Below are positions 1-5,994 of a stretch of DNA of 6,081 nt, in pieces. Positions within the stretch are counted from its first letter, which is position 1; each line of letters opens with the position of its first letter. Where the stretch lies: NCBI GenBank assembly GCA_903885415.1, contig CAISIP010000616.1:1-6081 (forward strand), in the 5' to 3' direction. A program made the position numbers and the translations under genes. Source of the DNA: an uncultured beta proteobacterium (GTDB lineage: Bacteria; Pseudomonadota; Gammaproteobacteria; Burkholderiales; Burkholderiaceae_C). The notes under the pieces are model-generated. The model saw only the letters and a list, made by a program, of their open reading frames with translations. It searched no databases and had not been told where the DNA came from.

Positions 1-1530
1 TCCGAACCCGGCGCGCATATCCTGTCCGGGGCGATCATGGATCCGGTCGCCTTGAACGAGCTGTTCCCGAACTGGAAAGCCATGGGGGCGCCGCTGAAGC
101 AACCGGTGACCGAGGATGCGATGGTTTTTCTGGGCGAAAAATCGTCGTTTCGCACACCCAACTTCCTGCTGCCCGACTGCCTGCACAACCACGGCAACTA
201 CATCGTCAGCCTCGGTGCCGTCACGGGCTGGCTGGCGCAGCAGGCAGAGTCGCTGGGCGTGGAGATATTCCCCGGCTTCGCGGCGGCCGAGGTGCTGTAC
301 AACGCGGACGGCTCGGTCAAGGGTGTCGCCACCGGCAACCTGGGCGTCGGCAAGGACGGCGAGCCCGGCGACAACTTTCAGCTCGGCATGGAACTACACG
401 CCCGGTACACCGTGTTCGCCGAGGGCGCGCGCGGGCATCTGGGCAAGCAGCTGATCGCCCGCTTCAAGCTCGACGCGGGCAGGGATCCGCAGACCTACGG
501 CCTGGGCATCAAGGAACTGTGGGAGATCGATCCGCATCGCCACCAGCCCGGCTTCGTGCTGCATACGGCCGGCTGGCCGATGGACAACGCGACCTACGGC
601 GGCGCCTTCCTTTACCACCTGGACGACAACAAGATTGCGTTGGGCTTCATCACCGGGCTCGACTACGCCAACCCCTACCTGAGTCCGTTCGAGGAATTCC
701 AGCGCTGGAAGACGCACCCCAACATCCGCTGGTATTTCGAAGGCCAGGACAAAGGCCTCAGGCCCGCCAAGCGCCTGGCCTATGGCGCGCGCGCCATCAC
801 CGCAGGCGGCCTGCTGTCGCTGCCCAAGACGGTGTTTCCTGGCGGCGCGTTGGTGGGTTGCGATGCGGGCTTTCTGAATGTCAGCCGCATCAAGGGCAGC
901 CACGCTGCGATTAAGAGCGGCATGCTGGCGGCGCAAGCCGCTTACACCGCGATGCAGGCGGGCCGTTCGCACGACGAACTGTCCGACTACCCACAGGCTT
1001 TCGAGACAAGCTGGCTGCACGCCGAGCTCCACAAGGCACGCAACTTCAAAGCCTGGTTCAAGAAGGGACTCGCGGTCGCCACCGTGATGAACGGCCTGGA
1101 GCAGTTTGCGCTGCGCGGCCATATTCCCTGGACGCTGCACCGCGACAAGCCCGACCACCTGTACCTGAAGCCCGCAGCCCAATGCACGCCGATTAACTAT
1201 CCCAAGCCCGACGGCAAGCTGACTTTCGACCGGCTTTCGAGCGTCTTCATCAGCAATACCAACCACGAAGAGCAGCAGCCCGCGCACCTCACGCTGAAGA
1301 ATCCGGACCTTGCGGTGGCACTGAACCTGGCGACCTTCGCCGGCCCGGAAGCGCGCTACTGCCCAGCGGGCGTCTACGAATACGTCAAGAACGACGACCA
1401 CTCAGACCGACTGCAGATCAATGCGCAGAACTGCGTGCACTGCAAGACCTGCGATATCAAAGACCCGAGCCAGAACATTGTCTGGGTCACTCCCGAGGGC
1501 GGCGGCGGGCCGAACTACGCCGGCATGTAG
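1..1530 (+). CDS. Electron transfer flavoprotein-ubiquinone oxidoreductase (ETF-QO), 5' end missing
   Basis: Membrane-associated flavoprotein with an Fe-S cluster that takes electrons from reduced ETF and gives them to ubiquinone, linking acyl-CoA and amino-acid dehydrogenases to the respiratory chain. The frame is open from base 1 (SEPGAHILSGAIMDP), so the ATG at 37 is internal, not the start. About 509 residues are visible; bacterial members run near 550, so roughly 40 N-terminal residues with the FAD dinucleotide-binding glycines lie outside. Family signatures in order are GAHILSG, ALNELFPNWK, GNYIVSLG, the FAEGARGHLGKQL segment, HTAGWP, PKTVFPGGALVGCDAG and KGSHAAIKSGMLAA. The C-terminal ferredoxin-like part has the four cluster cysteines, at codons 1360, 1432, 1441 and 1450 (CPAGVYE, then CVHCKTCDIKDP), followed by the usual WVTPEG end. 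One oddity is a longer loop (FEGQDKGLRPAKRLAYG, near 736-786) where I recall a shorter FEGGKR-like segment in relatives. The stop is TAG at 1528-1530. Confidence 0.96.
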   Translation, partial: SEPGAHILSGAIMDPVALNELFPNWKAMGAPLKQPVTEDAMVFLGEKSSFRTPNFLLPDCLHNHGNYIVSLGAVTGWLAQQAESLGVEIFPGFAAAEVLYNADGSVKGVATGNLGVGKDGEPGDNFQLGMELHARYTVFAEGARGHLGKQLIARFKLDAGRDPQTYGLGIKELWEIDPHRHQPGFVLHTAGWPMDNATYGGAFLYHLDDNKIALGFITGLDYANPYLSPFEEFQRWKTHPNIRWYFEGQDKGLRPAKRLAYGARAITAGGLLSLPKTVFPGGALVGCDAGFLNVSRIKGSHAAIKSGMLAAQAAYTAMQAGRSHDELSDYPQAFETSWLHAELHKARNFKAWFKKGLAVATVMNGLEQFALRGHIPWTLHRDKPDHLYLKPAAQCTPINYPKPDGKLTFDRLSSVFISNTNHEEQQPAHLTLKNPDLAVALNLATFAGPEARYCPAGVYEYVKNDDHSDRLQINAQNCVHCKTCDIKDPSQNIVWVTPEGGGGPNYAGM

Positions 1531-1536
1531 CCGGCG
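1518..1536 (+). other. GC hairpin spanning the ETF-QO stop codon
   Basis: CGCCGGC (1518-1524) and GCCGGCG (1530-1536) form a perfect 7-bp stem with loop ATGTA. The stop codon TAG (1528-1530) lies across the loop and 3' arm. A second small stem, GGGT/ACCC with a GGAA loop, follows at 1544-1555. Neither has a downstream T-run, so this is not a standard intrinsic terminator. It could protect the 3' end of the mRNA, or mean nothing in such GC-rich DNA. Confidence 0.4.
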
Positions 1537-1652
1537 CGCCTGTGGGTGGAAACCCGGATGCGCTAGGGCGTTCAGGCCGCACATAATGGCGGGCGCGGCA
1601 TCAGGCCCGACCTGTCCACCGCGGTCCGGATTTACCCATACCAGGAGCCCCC
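1531..1652 (+). promoter_or_regulatory. Spacer ahead of the TRAP operon, weak promoter candidate and good RBS
   Basis: This 122-base gap separates ETF-QO from the TRAP operon and must hold the operon's promoter if it is transcribed independently. The only -10-like hexamer I see is CATAAT at 1582-1587, one base from TATAAT, and no convincing -35 lies 16-18 bases upstream. A clear Shine-Dalgarno, AGGAG at 1643-1647, sits 5 bases before the ATG at 1653. No operator repeat is evident. Confidence 0.3.
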
Positions 1653-2624
1653 ATGAAACTTGCCAAACTCGGTCTTGGCCTTGCCCTTGCCGTTTGCCTT
1701 GCCAGCACAGCCTCGGCCCAAACCACCATGCGCATCAGCATCTCGGTGGGACAAAATTCGCACCAGGGCGTCGGCATTGATGTGTTCGCCGCTGAAGTAG
1801 AAAAGCGCACGGCAGGCCGTTACAAGATACAGACCTTTTACAACGGCGCGCTCGGCGGTGAGCGGGAGTCCATCGAGGCGGTACAGCTCGGCACCCAGGA
1901 GCTGACGATGACCTCGACCGGCCCGATACCCAACTTCGTGCCGGAGGCGCGCATTCTGGATATTCCTTTCCTGTTCAGCGGCAAAGCCCATGCGCAGGCG
2001 GTGCTCGACGGCCCGATCGGACAGGACATGCTGACCAAGTTCGACTCCAAGGGCTTCAAGGCGCTGGCATGGGCCGAGAACGGTGTCCGACACATGACCA
2101 ACAGCAAGCGGGCGGTCAACCTGCCCGAGGACCTCAAGGGCCTAAAAATGCGCACCATGGAGAACCCGGTGCATGTCGCCGCCTACAAGGGCTTTGGCAT
2201 CGTTCCGACGCCGATGGCGTTCCCGGAAGTATTCACCGCGCTGCAGCAGGGAACGGTCGACGGGCAGGAGAATCCGCTGTCGGTCATCATGGCGGCCAAA
2301 TTCGACCAGGTGCAAAAGCACCTGACGCTGACCGGCCATGTGTACTCACCCTGCGTATTCCTGATGAACAAGGCGGCCTTCGACAAGCTCTCGACGGCGG
2401 ACAAGAGCGCCTTCTTGGAAGCGGCCAAGGTGGCGGCGAAGGCCAACCGTGCGCGGGTGGCAGACGATGATGCAAAAGGCGTCGCCGAATTGCGCAGCAA
2501 GGGCATGAGCGTGGTCGAAAATGTCGACAAGGCCAAGTTTGTCGCGGCGCTGTTGCCAGTCTATGCCGAGTTTGACAAGCAGTTCGGCAAGGCCGAGATC
2601 GACAAGATCCGCAACTTCAAGTAG
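1653..2624 (+). CDS. dctP: TRAP transporter periplasmic substrate-binding protein, DctP family
   Basis: Extracytoplasmic solute receptor of a tripartite ATP-independent periplasmic transporter. It captures an organic anion in the periplasm and delivers it to the membrane subunits encoded just downstream. The 323-residue length is normal for the family. Residues 1-22 are a Sec signal peptide (KLAK, hydrophobic core, ASTASA) with likely cleavage before Q23. The mature part begins with the usual first beta strand (TTMRISISVGQNS). Family motifs follow: YNGALGGERE, LDIPFLF, the LKGLKMRTMENP segment and TVDGQENP. By analogy with SiaP, R167 (in KMRTMEN) would clamp the substrate carboxylate, and N207 (in GQENP) would line the pocket. 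The substrate cannot be read from sequence, so the symbol is a family label, not a claim of C4-dicarboxylate transport. The start is fixed by AGGAG 5 bases upstream and by the signal peptide. Confidence 0.95.
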   Translation: MKLAKLGLGLALAVCLASTASAQTTMRISISVGQNSHQGVGIDVFAAEVEKRTAGRYKIQTFYNGALGGERESIEAVQLGTQELTMTSTGPIPNFVPEARILDIPFLFSGKAHAQAVLDGPIGQDMLTKFDSKGFKALAWAENGVRHMTNSKRAVNLPEDLKGLKMRTMENPVHVAAYKGFGIVPTPMAFPEVFTALQQGTVDGQENPLSVIMAAKFDQVQKHLTLTGHVYSPCVFLMNKAAFDKLSTADKSAFLEAAKVAAKANRARVADDDAKGVAELRSKGMSVVENVDKAKFVAALLPVYAEFDKQFGKAEIDKIRNFK

Positions 2625-2654
2625 CCGCTTCAACCACGCAGCCCGGTCCGATCG

Positions 2655-2669
2655 GCCCGGTTGCCGGGC
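2655..2669 (+). other. Intercistronic stem-loop between the TRAP binding-protein and membrane genes
   Basis: GCCCGG (2655-2660), loop TTG and CCGGGC (2664-2669) form a perfect 6-bp stem in the 82-base gap between the first two TRAP genes. The palindrome CCGATCGG (2648-2655) lies directly upstream and shares one base. No T-run follows, so it is unlikely to be a full terminator. In transporter operons such stems often stabilise the upstream message, so that more binding protein than membrane protein is made; applying that here is inference. Confidence 0.4.
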
Positions 2670-2706
2670 GATTTATCCACTTTCACCAGGCCTTGCCCGC
2701 TTTCCG

Positions 2707-3201
2707 ATGAAGAAACAGTTCCTGAAGTTCGAGCGCTGGACCACCCTGCTGGCCATGGGCATCGCCTGCGCGATGATGGCGACTGCGGCCACCCTCGGGC
2801 TGTTCCAGATTTTCACCCGATTCGTGATCGAGCAACCCGCCGAATGGACCGAGGTGCTGATCCGTTTTTCCCTGATCTGGATGGTGTTCATGGGAATCCC
2901 GATGGCCTTCAGGAACGGTGCGATGGTCAGCGTCGACGTGCTGTACCGATGGAGTCCGCCGCGGCTCAAGCGCCTGCTGGACTGGGTCGTGTGCATCGCG
3001 GCCCTGGTGCTGGTACTGGTCATCATCTGGTGGGGCTGGGACTACGCCAACCGCGGCAGCGTGCAGACCGTCACCGGGCTTGAAAACGTGTCGATGTTCT
3101 GGGCCTATTTGGCGCTTCCGGTAGGCGGCGTATTCTGCATCCTGGGCATCATCGGCAACCTGCTCGATCCGCAACGACTTGAAATGGAGACCGCCCAATG
3201 A
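2707..3201 (+). CDS. dctQ: TRAP transporter small membrane subunit, DctQ family
   Basis: Small integral membrane subunit of the TRAP transporter; it associates with the large DctM subunit and supports docking of the binding protein. The 164 residues contain four hydrophobic segments at about 12-34, 49-68, 90-110 and 129-151, the DctQ topology. Family-like features are the amphipathic EWTEVLIRFSLIW stretch entering the second helix, then MAFRNGAMVSVDVLY, and the Arg/Pro-rich turn WSPPRLKRLLDW before the third helix. The frame is open back to 2521, but that upstream part overlaps the binding-protein gene and reads as Ser/Arg-rich noise. The ATG at 2707 gives the normal short basic N-terminus (MKKQFLKFERW). 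It has no good Shine-Dalgarno: the nearest AGG is at 2688-2690, 16 bases away. Translation may therefore be weak or coupled to upstream reading. It ends 25 bases before the next start. Confidence 0.92.
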   Translation: MKKQFLKFERWTTLLAMGIACAMMATAATLGLFQIFTRFVIEQPAEWTEVLIRFSLIWMVFMGIPMAFRNGAMVSVDVLYRWSPPRLKRLLDWVVCIAALVLVLVIIWWGWDYANRGSVQTVTGLENVSMFWAYLALPVGGVFCILGIIGNLLDPQRLEMETAQ

Positions 3202-3226
3202 CGCGCGCGGCGCAAAGGGCTAAGCC

Positions 3227-4504
3227 ATGACCCCGGCGATGCTGGGCACCATGGTGCTGTGCTTCGCACTGACCGTGTCGGTGGCGGTGTCGATTGGGCT
3301 GTCAGCGCTGGTCGGCATTCAGGTGGCGAACGTGAATATGCTGATTTCGGTGAAGGAGATGTTCTCGTCGATCAACAAGTTTCCGCTGGCGGCGATTCCC
3401 TTTTTCATCCTGGCCGGCAATGTGATGGAAACCGGCGGCATTTCGCGGCGACTGGTGGAGTTTGCCAAGAGCATCGTCGGCGGCGTGCAGGGCGGCCTGC
3501 CGATGACCTGCGTTCTGACCTGCATGATCTTTGCCGCGGTATCGGGTTCGTCGGTGGCCACCACCTTTGCCATCGGCGCCATCCTGATACCCGCGCTGAT
3601 AAAACACGGCTATCCCACCGGGTACGCGGCGGCACTGCAGGCCACCAGCGCCGAGCTCGGTGTGATCATACCGCCGTCGATACCGATGATTCTCTATGGC
3701 GTCAGCGCTGAAGTCTCTATCGGCGAACTGTTCATTGCAGGCTTTGGTCCCGGCTTGCTGATCGGCGGCGCGCTGATGCTGTTCGTATACATCCACTGCA
3801 AGATAAAGGGATGGGGAAAGAGCGACGGCGACGGGCGCCTTGGCTTCGGAAAAGCCGTGTGGCAGGCCAGCTGGGCGCTGATGATGCCGGTGATCATCCT
3901 GGGCGGAATCTACGGCGGCATCTTCACCCCGACCGAGGCATCGGCGGTGGCGGTGTTCTATGCGCTGGTGGTCGGCATGCTGATCTACCGTGAGATCCAT
4001 ATCGCCGACCTCTACCCGATTTTGCGCAAGTCGGTGATGGCCTCAGCCGTGATCATGTTCATCATCGCCAATGCGGGCTTGTTTGCCTTTCTGATCACCC
4101 GGGCGGGCGTGCCGGACGCCATCGGCCGCTACCTTGAGAGCGTTCTGCAAAGCCCCGCGTTGTTTCTCTTGGGCGTGAACGCCGCACTGTTCGTGATCGG
4201 CATGTTCATCGAAACCAGTGCGGCGATCATCGTACTGGCGCCGATTCTGGCGCCAGTGGCGGTCCACTTCGGCATCGACCCGGTGCACTTCGGACTGGTC
4301 ATGGTCGTCAACTTGGCAATGGGAATGATCACGCCGCCCTTCGGCGTCAACCTGTTTGCAGCCTGCACGGTGGCCCGCATTTCGCTCGACCGGATGATCC
4401 CCTTCCTGCTGCCCTTTGTGATGGTCATCATCGCCTGCCTGATGGTCGTCACATACGTGCCCGGCCTGTCGCTGGGATTGCGCGACCTGGTCTACGCCAA
4501 ATAG
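3227..4504 (+). CDS. dctM: TRAP transporter large membrane subunit, DctM family
   Basis: Ion-coupled permease subunit of the TRAP system, in the inner membrane, carrying the translocation path. Its 425 residues match the usual size of separate (unfused) DctM proteins, and hydrophobic helices run through almost the whole length. Hallmarks are KFPLAAIPFFILAGNVMETGG near the N-terminus, then AAVSGSSVATTFAIG (S106-S109), which resembles the hairpin and ion-site region. After these come the proline-rich GVIIPPSIPMILYG (P149, P150, P153), GGIFTPTEASAVAVFYALVVG at mid-protein, and the second-repeat counterpart GMITPPFGVNLF (G366-G373). The two similar half-motifs fit the inverted-repeat fold of this ion-transporter superfamily. 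The ATG at 3227 has AAAGGG at 3214-3219, 7 bases upstream. It forms an operon with the two genes before it. No strong terminator is visible after the TAG at 4502-4504. Confidence 0.96.
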   Translation: MTPAMLGTMVLCFALTVSVAVSIGLSALVGIQVANVNMLISVKEMFSSINKFPLAAIPFFILAGNVMETGGISRRLVEFAKSIVGGVQGGLPMTCVLTCMIFAAVSGSSVATTFAIGAILIPALIKHGYPTGYAAALQATSAELGVIIPPSIPMILYGVSAEVSIGELFIAGFGPGLLIGGALMLFVYIHCKIKGWGKSDGDGRLGFGKAVWQASWALMMPVIILGGIYGGIFTPTEASAVAVFYALVVGMLIYREIHIADLYPILRKSVMASAVIMFIIANAGLFAFLITRAGVPDAIGRYLESVLQSPALFLLGVNAALFVIGMFIETSAAIIVLAPILAPVAVHFGIDPVHFGLVMVVNLAMGMITPPFGVNLFAACTVARISLDRMIPFLLPFVMVIIACLMVVTYVPGLSLGLRDLVYAK

Positions 4505-4520
4505 GGCGGAAACCGGCCGC

Positions 4521-4528
4521 TATACAAT
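4521..4528 (+). promoter_or_regulatory. Possible -10 element for the gcv operon
   Basis: TATACAAT, 17 bases after the dctM stop, is the best -10-like sequence before the riboswitch. No good TTGACA-like -35 lies 16-18 bases upstream, in the end of dctM. If TATACA is the -10, transcription would start near 4533, only a few bases before the first aptamer. The leader would then be too short to include the CGGT at 4529-4532 that could pair with the linker. The real promoter might instead lie further upstream, inside dctM. Confidence 0.35.
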
Positions 4529-4534
4529 CGGTCG

Positions 4535-4635
4535 GGTCAGGAGAGCGTCTTGCGGGGCATGGTCCACGCGAAGGCCGCCGACGGCGCAGTACAGGCTGAT
4601 TACAGCCGGTTGAACGCTCAGGCAAAAGGACTGGC
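4535..4635 (+). ncRNA. Glycine riboswitch aptamer 1
   Basis: The closing helix P1 is GTCAG (4536-4540) with CTGGC (4631-4635), including one G-U pair. P2 is GAGCG (4543-4547) with CGCTC (4615-4619). An internal hairpin, GGCTG-ATTA-CAGCC, lies at 4594-4607. The conserved 3' block AGGCAAAAGGA (about 4620-4630) matches the family closely. The core read near 4576-4588 is GCCGACGGCGCA-like where the usual form is GCCGAAGGNGCAA, so one normally conserved A is C here. The module otherwise looks complete. Confidence 0.88.
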
Positions 4636-4638
4636 AAC

Positions 4639-4666
4639 CGCAAGCGGGAAGCGATTCCCGCTTGCG
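4639..4666 (+). other. 12-bp GNRA-capped hairpin in the riboswitch linker
   Basis: Bases 4639-4650 (CGCAAGCGGGAA) and 4655-4666 (TTCCCGCTTGCG) are perfect reverse complements, closed by the tetraloop GCGA, which fits the stable GNRA class. It lies exactly between the two aptamers, 3 bases after P1 of the first and 1-2 bases before P1 of the second. There is no T-run after it, so it is not a terminator. It may act as a rigid spacer that sets how the two aptamers meet. Confidence 0.85.
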
Positions 4667-4667
4667 T

Positions 4668-4777
4668 TCCCTACTGGAGAGAGGCTGCAGCAGATGCGGC
4701 CCACCGAAGGAGCAAGCCGCAAGCGCAGCCGACTGCTGTGCTCCGGTGAATCTCTCAGGTACCACGGACAGCAGGGG
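4668..4777 (+). ncRNA. Glycine riboswitch aptamer 2
   Basis: P1 is CCCTACTG (4669-4676) with CAGCAGGG (4769-4776), 7 pairs around one A/C mismatch, plus a T4668-G4777 wobble. P2 is GAGAG with CTCTC (4677-4683 against 4751-4756). Hairpin arms are GGCTGC/GCGGCC (4683-4688, 4696-4701) and GCGCAG/CTGTGC (4723-4728, 4736-4741). The core CACCGAAGGAGCAA (4702-4715) and the 3' block AGGTACCACGGAC (4757-4769) match the family well. This is the better conserved of the two aptamers and the one next to the expression platform. Confidence 0.93.
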
Positions 4778-4817
4778 CAGCCCATGGCTTAGGCCATGGA
4801 ATTCGCGCCCTCTGGAG
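4769..4817 (+). promoter_or_regulatory. Riboswitch expression platform and gcvT Shine-Dalgarno
   Basis: The Shine-Dalgarno GGAG at 4814-4817 lies 7 bases before the TTG start. The 3' strand of aptamer-2 P1 (CAGCAGGGGC, 4769-4778) can leave the aptamer and pair with GCCCTCTG (4807-4814), using CAG/CTG, A/T and GGG/CCC, with C4772 bulged. Inside this helix lies a perfect 7-bp hairpin, CCATGGC-TTAG-GCCATGG (4782-4799), so 4769-4814 can fold as one long hairpin touching the first G of the Shine-Dalgarno. Glycine binding would hold 4769-4776 in P1 and free the site. The pairings are seen in the sequence; the switching is inferred. Confidence 0.65.
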
Positions 4818-4824
4818 AATCCCG

Positions 4825-5994
4825 TTGTCCCTGCTAGACCCTGGCCTGCTGAAGACACCCCTGCACGCGCTGCACCTTGAACTGGGTGCCCGCATGGTGC
4901 CCTTTGCCGGCTACGCCATGCCGGTGCAATATCCCGCCGGCGTCATCGCCGAACACCTGCACACCCGCGCTGCGGCGGGGCTGTTTGACGTGTCGCATAT
5001 GGGCCAACTGCGGCTGGTGGGACCCGACGCTGGCGCAGCCTTCGAGTCGCTGATGCCGGTCGACGTGATCGACCTGCCGGTCGGCAAGCAGCGCTACGGG
5101 CTGCTGCTCAACCAGGCCGGCGGCATCATTGACGACCTGATGTTCGTGAACCGCGACGCGGCGCGCGGCGGCGACCTATTCGTCGTTGTCAACGGAGCCT
5201 GCAAGACAGCCGACATCGCCCATCTGCGGCGCCACATCGGCGAGCGCTGCGACGTCATCGCCTGCCCTGAACGCGCACTGCTGGCGCTGCAGGGTCCGGC
5301 GGCAGCGCGCGTGCTGCAACGACTCTGCCCGGATGTGGGCCAGCTGTTGTTCATGAGCGGCGCACATTTCGAGCTGGCCTGCACCGACCAAGGCCGGACT
5401 GTCGCCGTGCCGTGTTTCATCACCCGTAGTGGCTACACCGGCGAGGACGGTTTCGAGATATCGGTCGAGGCCGATCAGGCCATGGCACTGGCGCGCAGCC
5501 TGCTGGCGCACGCCGAGGTAAAGCCGGTCGGGCTGGGCGCGCGCAATTCGTTGCGGCTTGAGGCCGGCCTGTGCCTGCACGGCAACGACATCGATGCCAA
5601 CACCACGCCGGTACAAGCGTCGCTGGCATGGGCCATTTCGAAGGTGCGCCGCAGCGCCGGCGCGCGCGCCGGCCGCTTTCCCGGGGCCGACATCGTGCTC
5701 GCGCAGTTGGCCGGCGGCGCCAGCGGTCCCCAGCGCCTACGCGTCGGTCTGCGTGCGCTTGAGCGCGTTCCGGTGCGCGAACCCAGCCTGCTGCAAGACG
5801 CGGCGGGCAACGCAGTCGGCGCAGTCAGCAGCGGCCTGCTCGCGCCCTCGGTCAACCATCCTATCGCAATGGCCTATGTGCAGACCGCGTTCTCAGCGCC
5901 AGGAACCCGGCTGGCGGCGCTCGTGCGCGGCAAGCCGGTGGCGATGGAGGTGGTTCGCCTGCCCTTCATTGCAAACCGATATGTCCGCGGCTGA
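4825..5994 (+). CDS. gcvT: Glycine cleavage system T protein (aminomethyltransferase)
   Basis: Cytoplasmic tetrahydrofolate-dependent aminomethyltransferase. It takes the aminomethyl group carried on lipoyl-GcvH, releases ammonia and makes 5,10-methylene-tetrahydrofolate. The 389 residues are slightly longer than the common 360-375. Motifs in order are LKTPLHALHLELGARMVPFAGY, then GLFDVSHMGQ and the GGIIDDLMF segment, whose Asp pair D103/D104 includes the catalytic Asp position. They continue with SGYTGEDGFEI (S202-I212), GLGARNSLRLEAGLCLHGND (from G236), ERVPVREP, SSGLLAP and the C-terminal RLPFIANRYVRG. No ATG or GTG lies in frame near the 5' end. TTG at 4825 has GGAG 7 bases upstream and keeps the whole conserved N-terminus, whereas the first internal ATG (4894) would remove it. 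It is regulated by the glycine riboswitch directly upstream. gcvH follows on the same strand, so a gcvTH(P) operon is likely. Confidence 0.96.
   Translation: MSLLDPGLLKTPLHALHLELGARMVPFAGYAMPVQYPAGVIAEHLHTRAAAGLFDVSHMGQLRLVGPDAGAAFESLMPVDVIDLPVGKQRYGLLLNQAGGIIDDLMFVNRDAARGGDLFVVVNGACKTADIAHLRRHIGERCDVIACPERALLALQGPAAARVLQRLCPDVGQLLFMSGAHFELACTDQGRTVAVPCFITRSGYTGEDGFEISVEADQAMALARSLLAHAEVKPVGLGARNSLRLEAGLCLHGNDIDANTTPVQASLAWAISKVRRSAGARAGRFPGADIVLAQLAGGASGPQRLRVGLRALERVPVREPSLLQDAAGNAVGAVSSGLLAPSVNHPIAMAYVQTAFSAPGTRLAALVRGKPVAMEVVRLPFIANRYVRG

Larger units (their letters stand above)
4529..4817 (+). promoter_or_regulatory. Tandem glycine riboswitch controlling gcvT
   Basis: The dctM-gcvT gap (4505-4824) has no credible protein gene. 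It holds two glycine-aptamer modules in series followed by an expression platform, the standard arrangement upstream of glycine cleavage genes. Diagnostic blocks are GGAGAGCG with CGCTCAGGCAAAAGGAC in module 1 (4540-4547, 4615-4631). In module 2 they are GGAGAGAG, CACCGAAGGAGCAA and TCTCTCAGGTACC-ACGGAC (4676-4683, 4702-4715, 4751-4769). Known members of this class bind glycine in each aptamer, with the two aptamers contacting each other, and usually activate gcv genes. The absence of any T-run before gcvT suggests control of translation rather than of transcription termination. CGGT (4529-4532) can pair with ACCG (4637-4640), a possible leader-linker contact like that reported for this class, although those bases partly overlap the linker hairpin. 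Confidence 0.95.

Noticed and set aside
394..1401. 335-codon open frame on the minus strand opposite ETF-QO
   Set aside because: It is antisense to a strongly conserved gene and shows no recognisable domain. Long shadow frames are expected in GC-rich DNA.
1632..2093. Minus-strand open frame of 153 codons opposite the TRAP binding-protein gene
   Set aside because: It is a shadow of the conserved plus-strand gene with no domain or ribosome-binding support.
2521..2706. Upstream extension of the TRAP small subunit frame
   Set aside because: It overlaps the binding-protein gene in another frame and reads as Ser/Arg-rich sequence. The family N-terminus starts at ATG 2707.
4639..4666. Linker hairpin as an intrinsic terminator
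   Set aside because: No T-run follows the stem, and it lies between the two aptamers rather than after them.
4550..4792. Open frame of 80 codons within the dctM-gcvT gap
   Set aside because: It covers the two glycine aptamers, whose structure explains the conservation. It starts on TTG without a Shine-Dalgarno and has no protein-like features.
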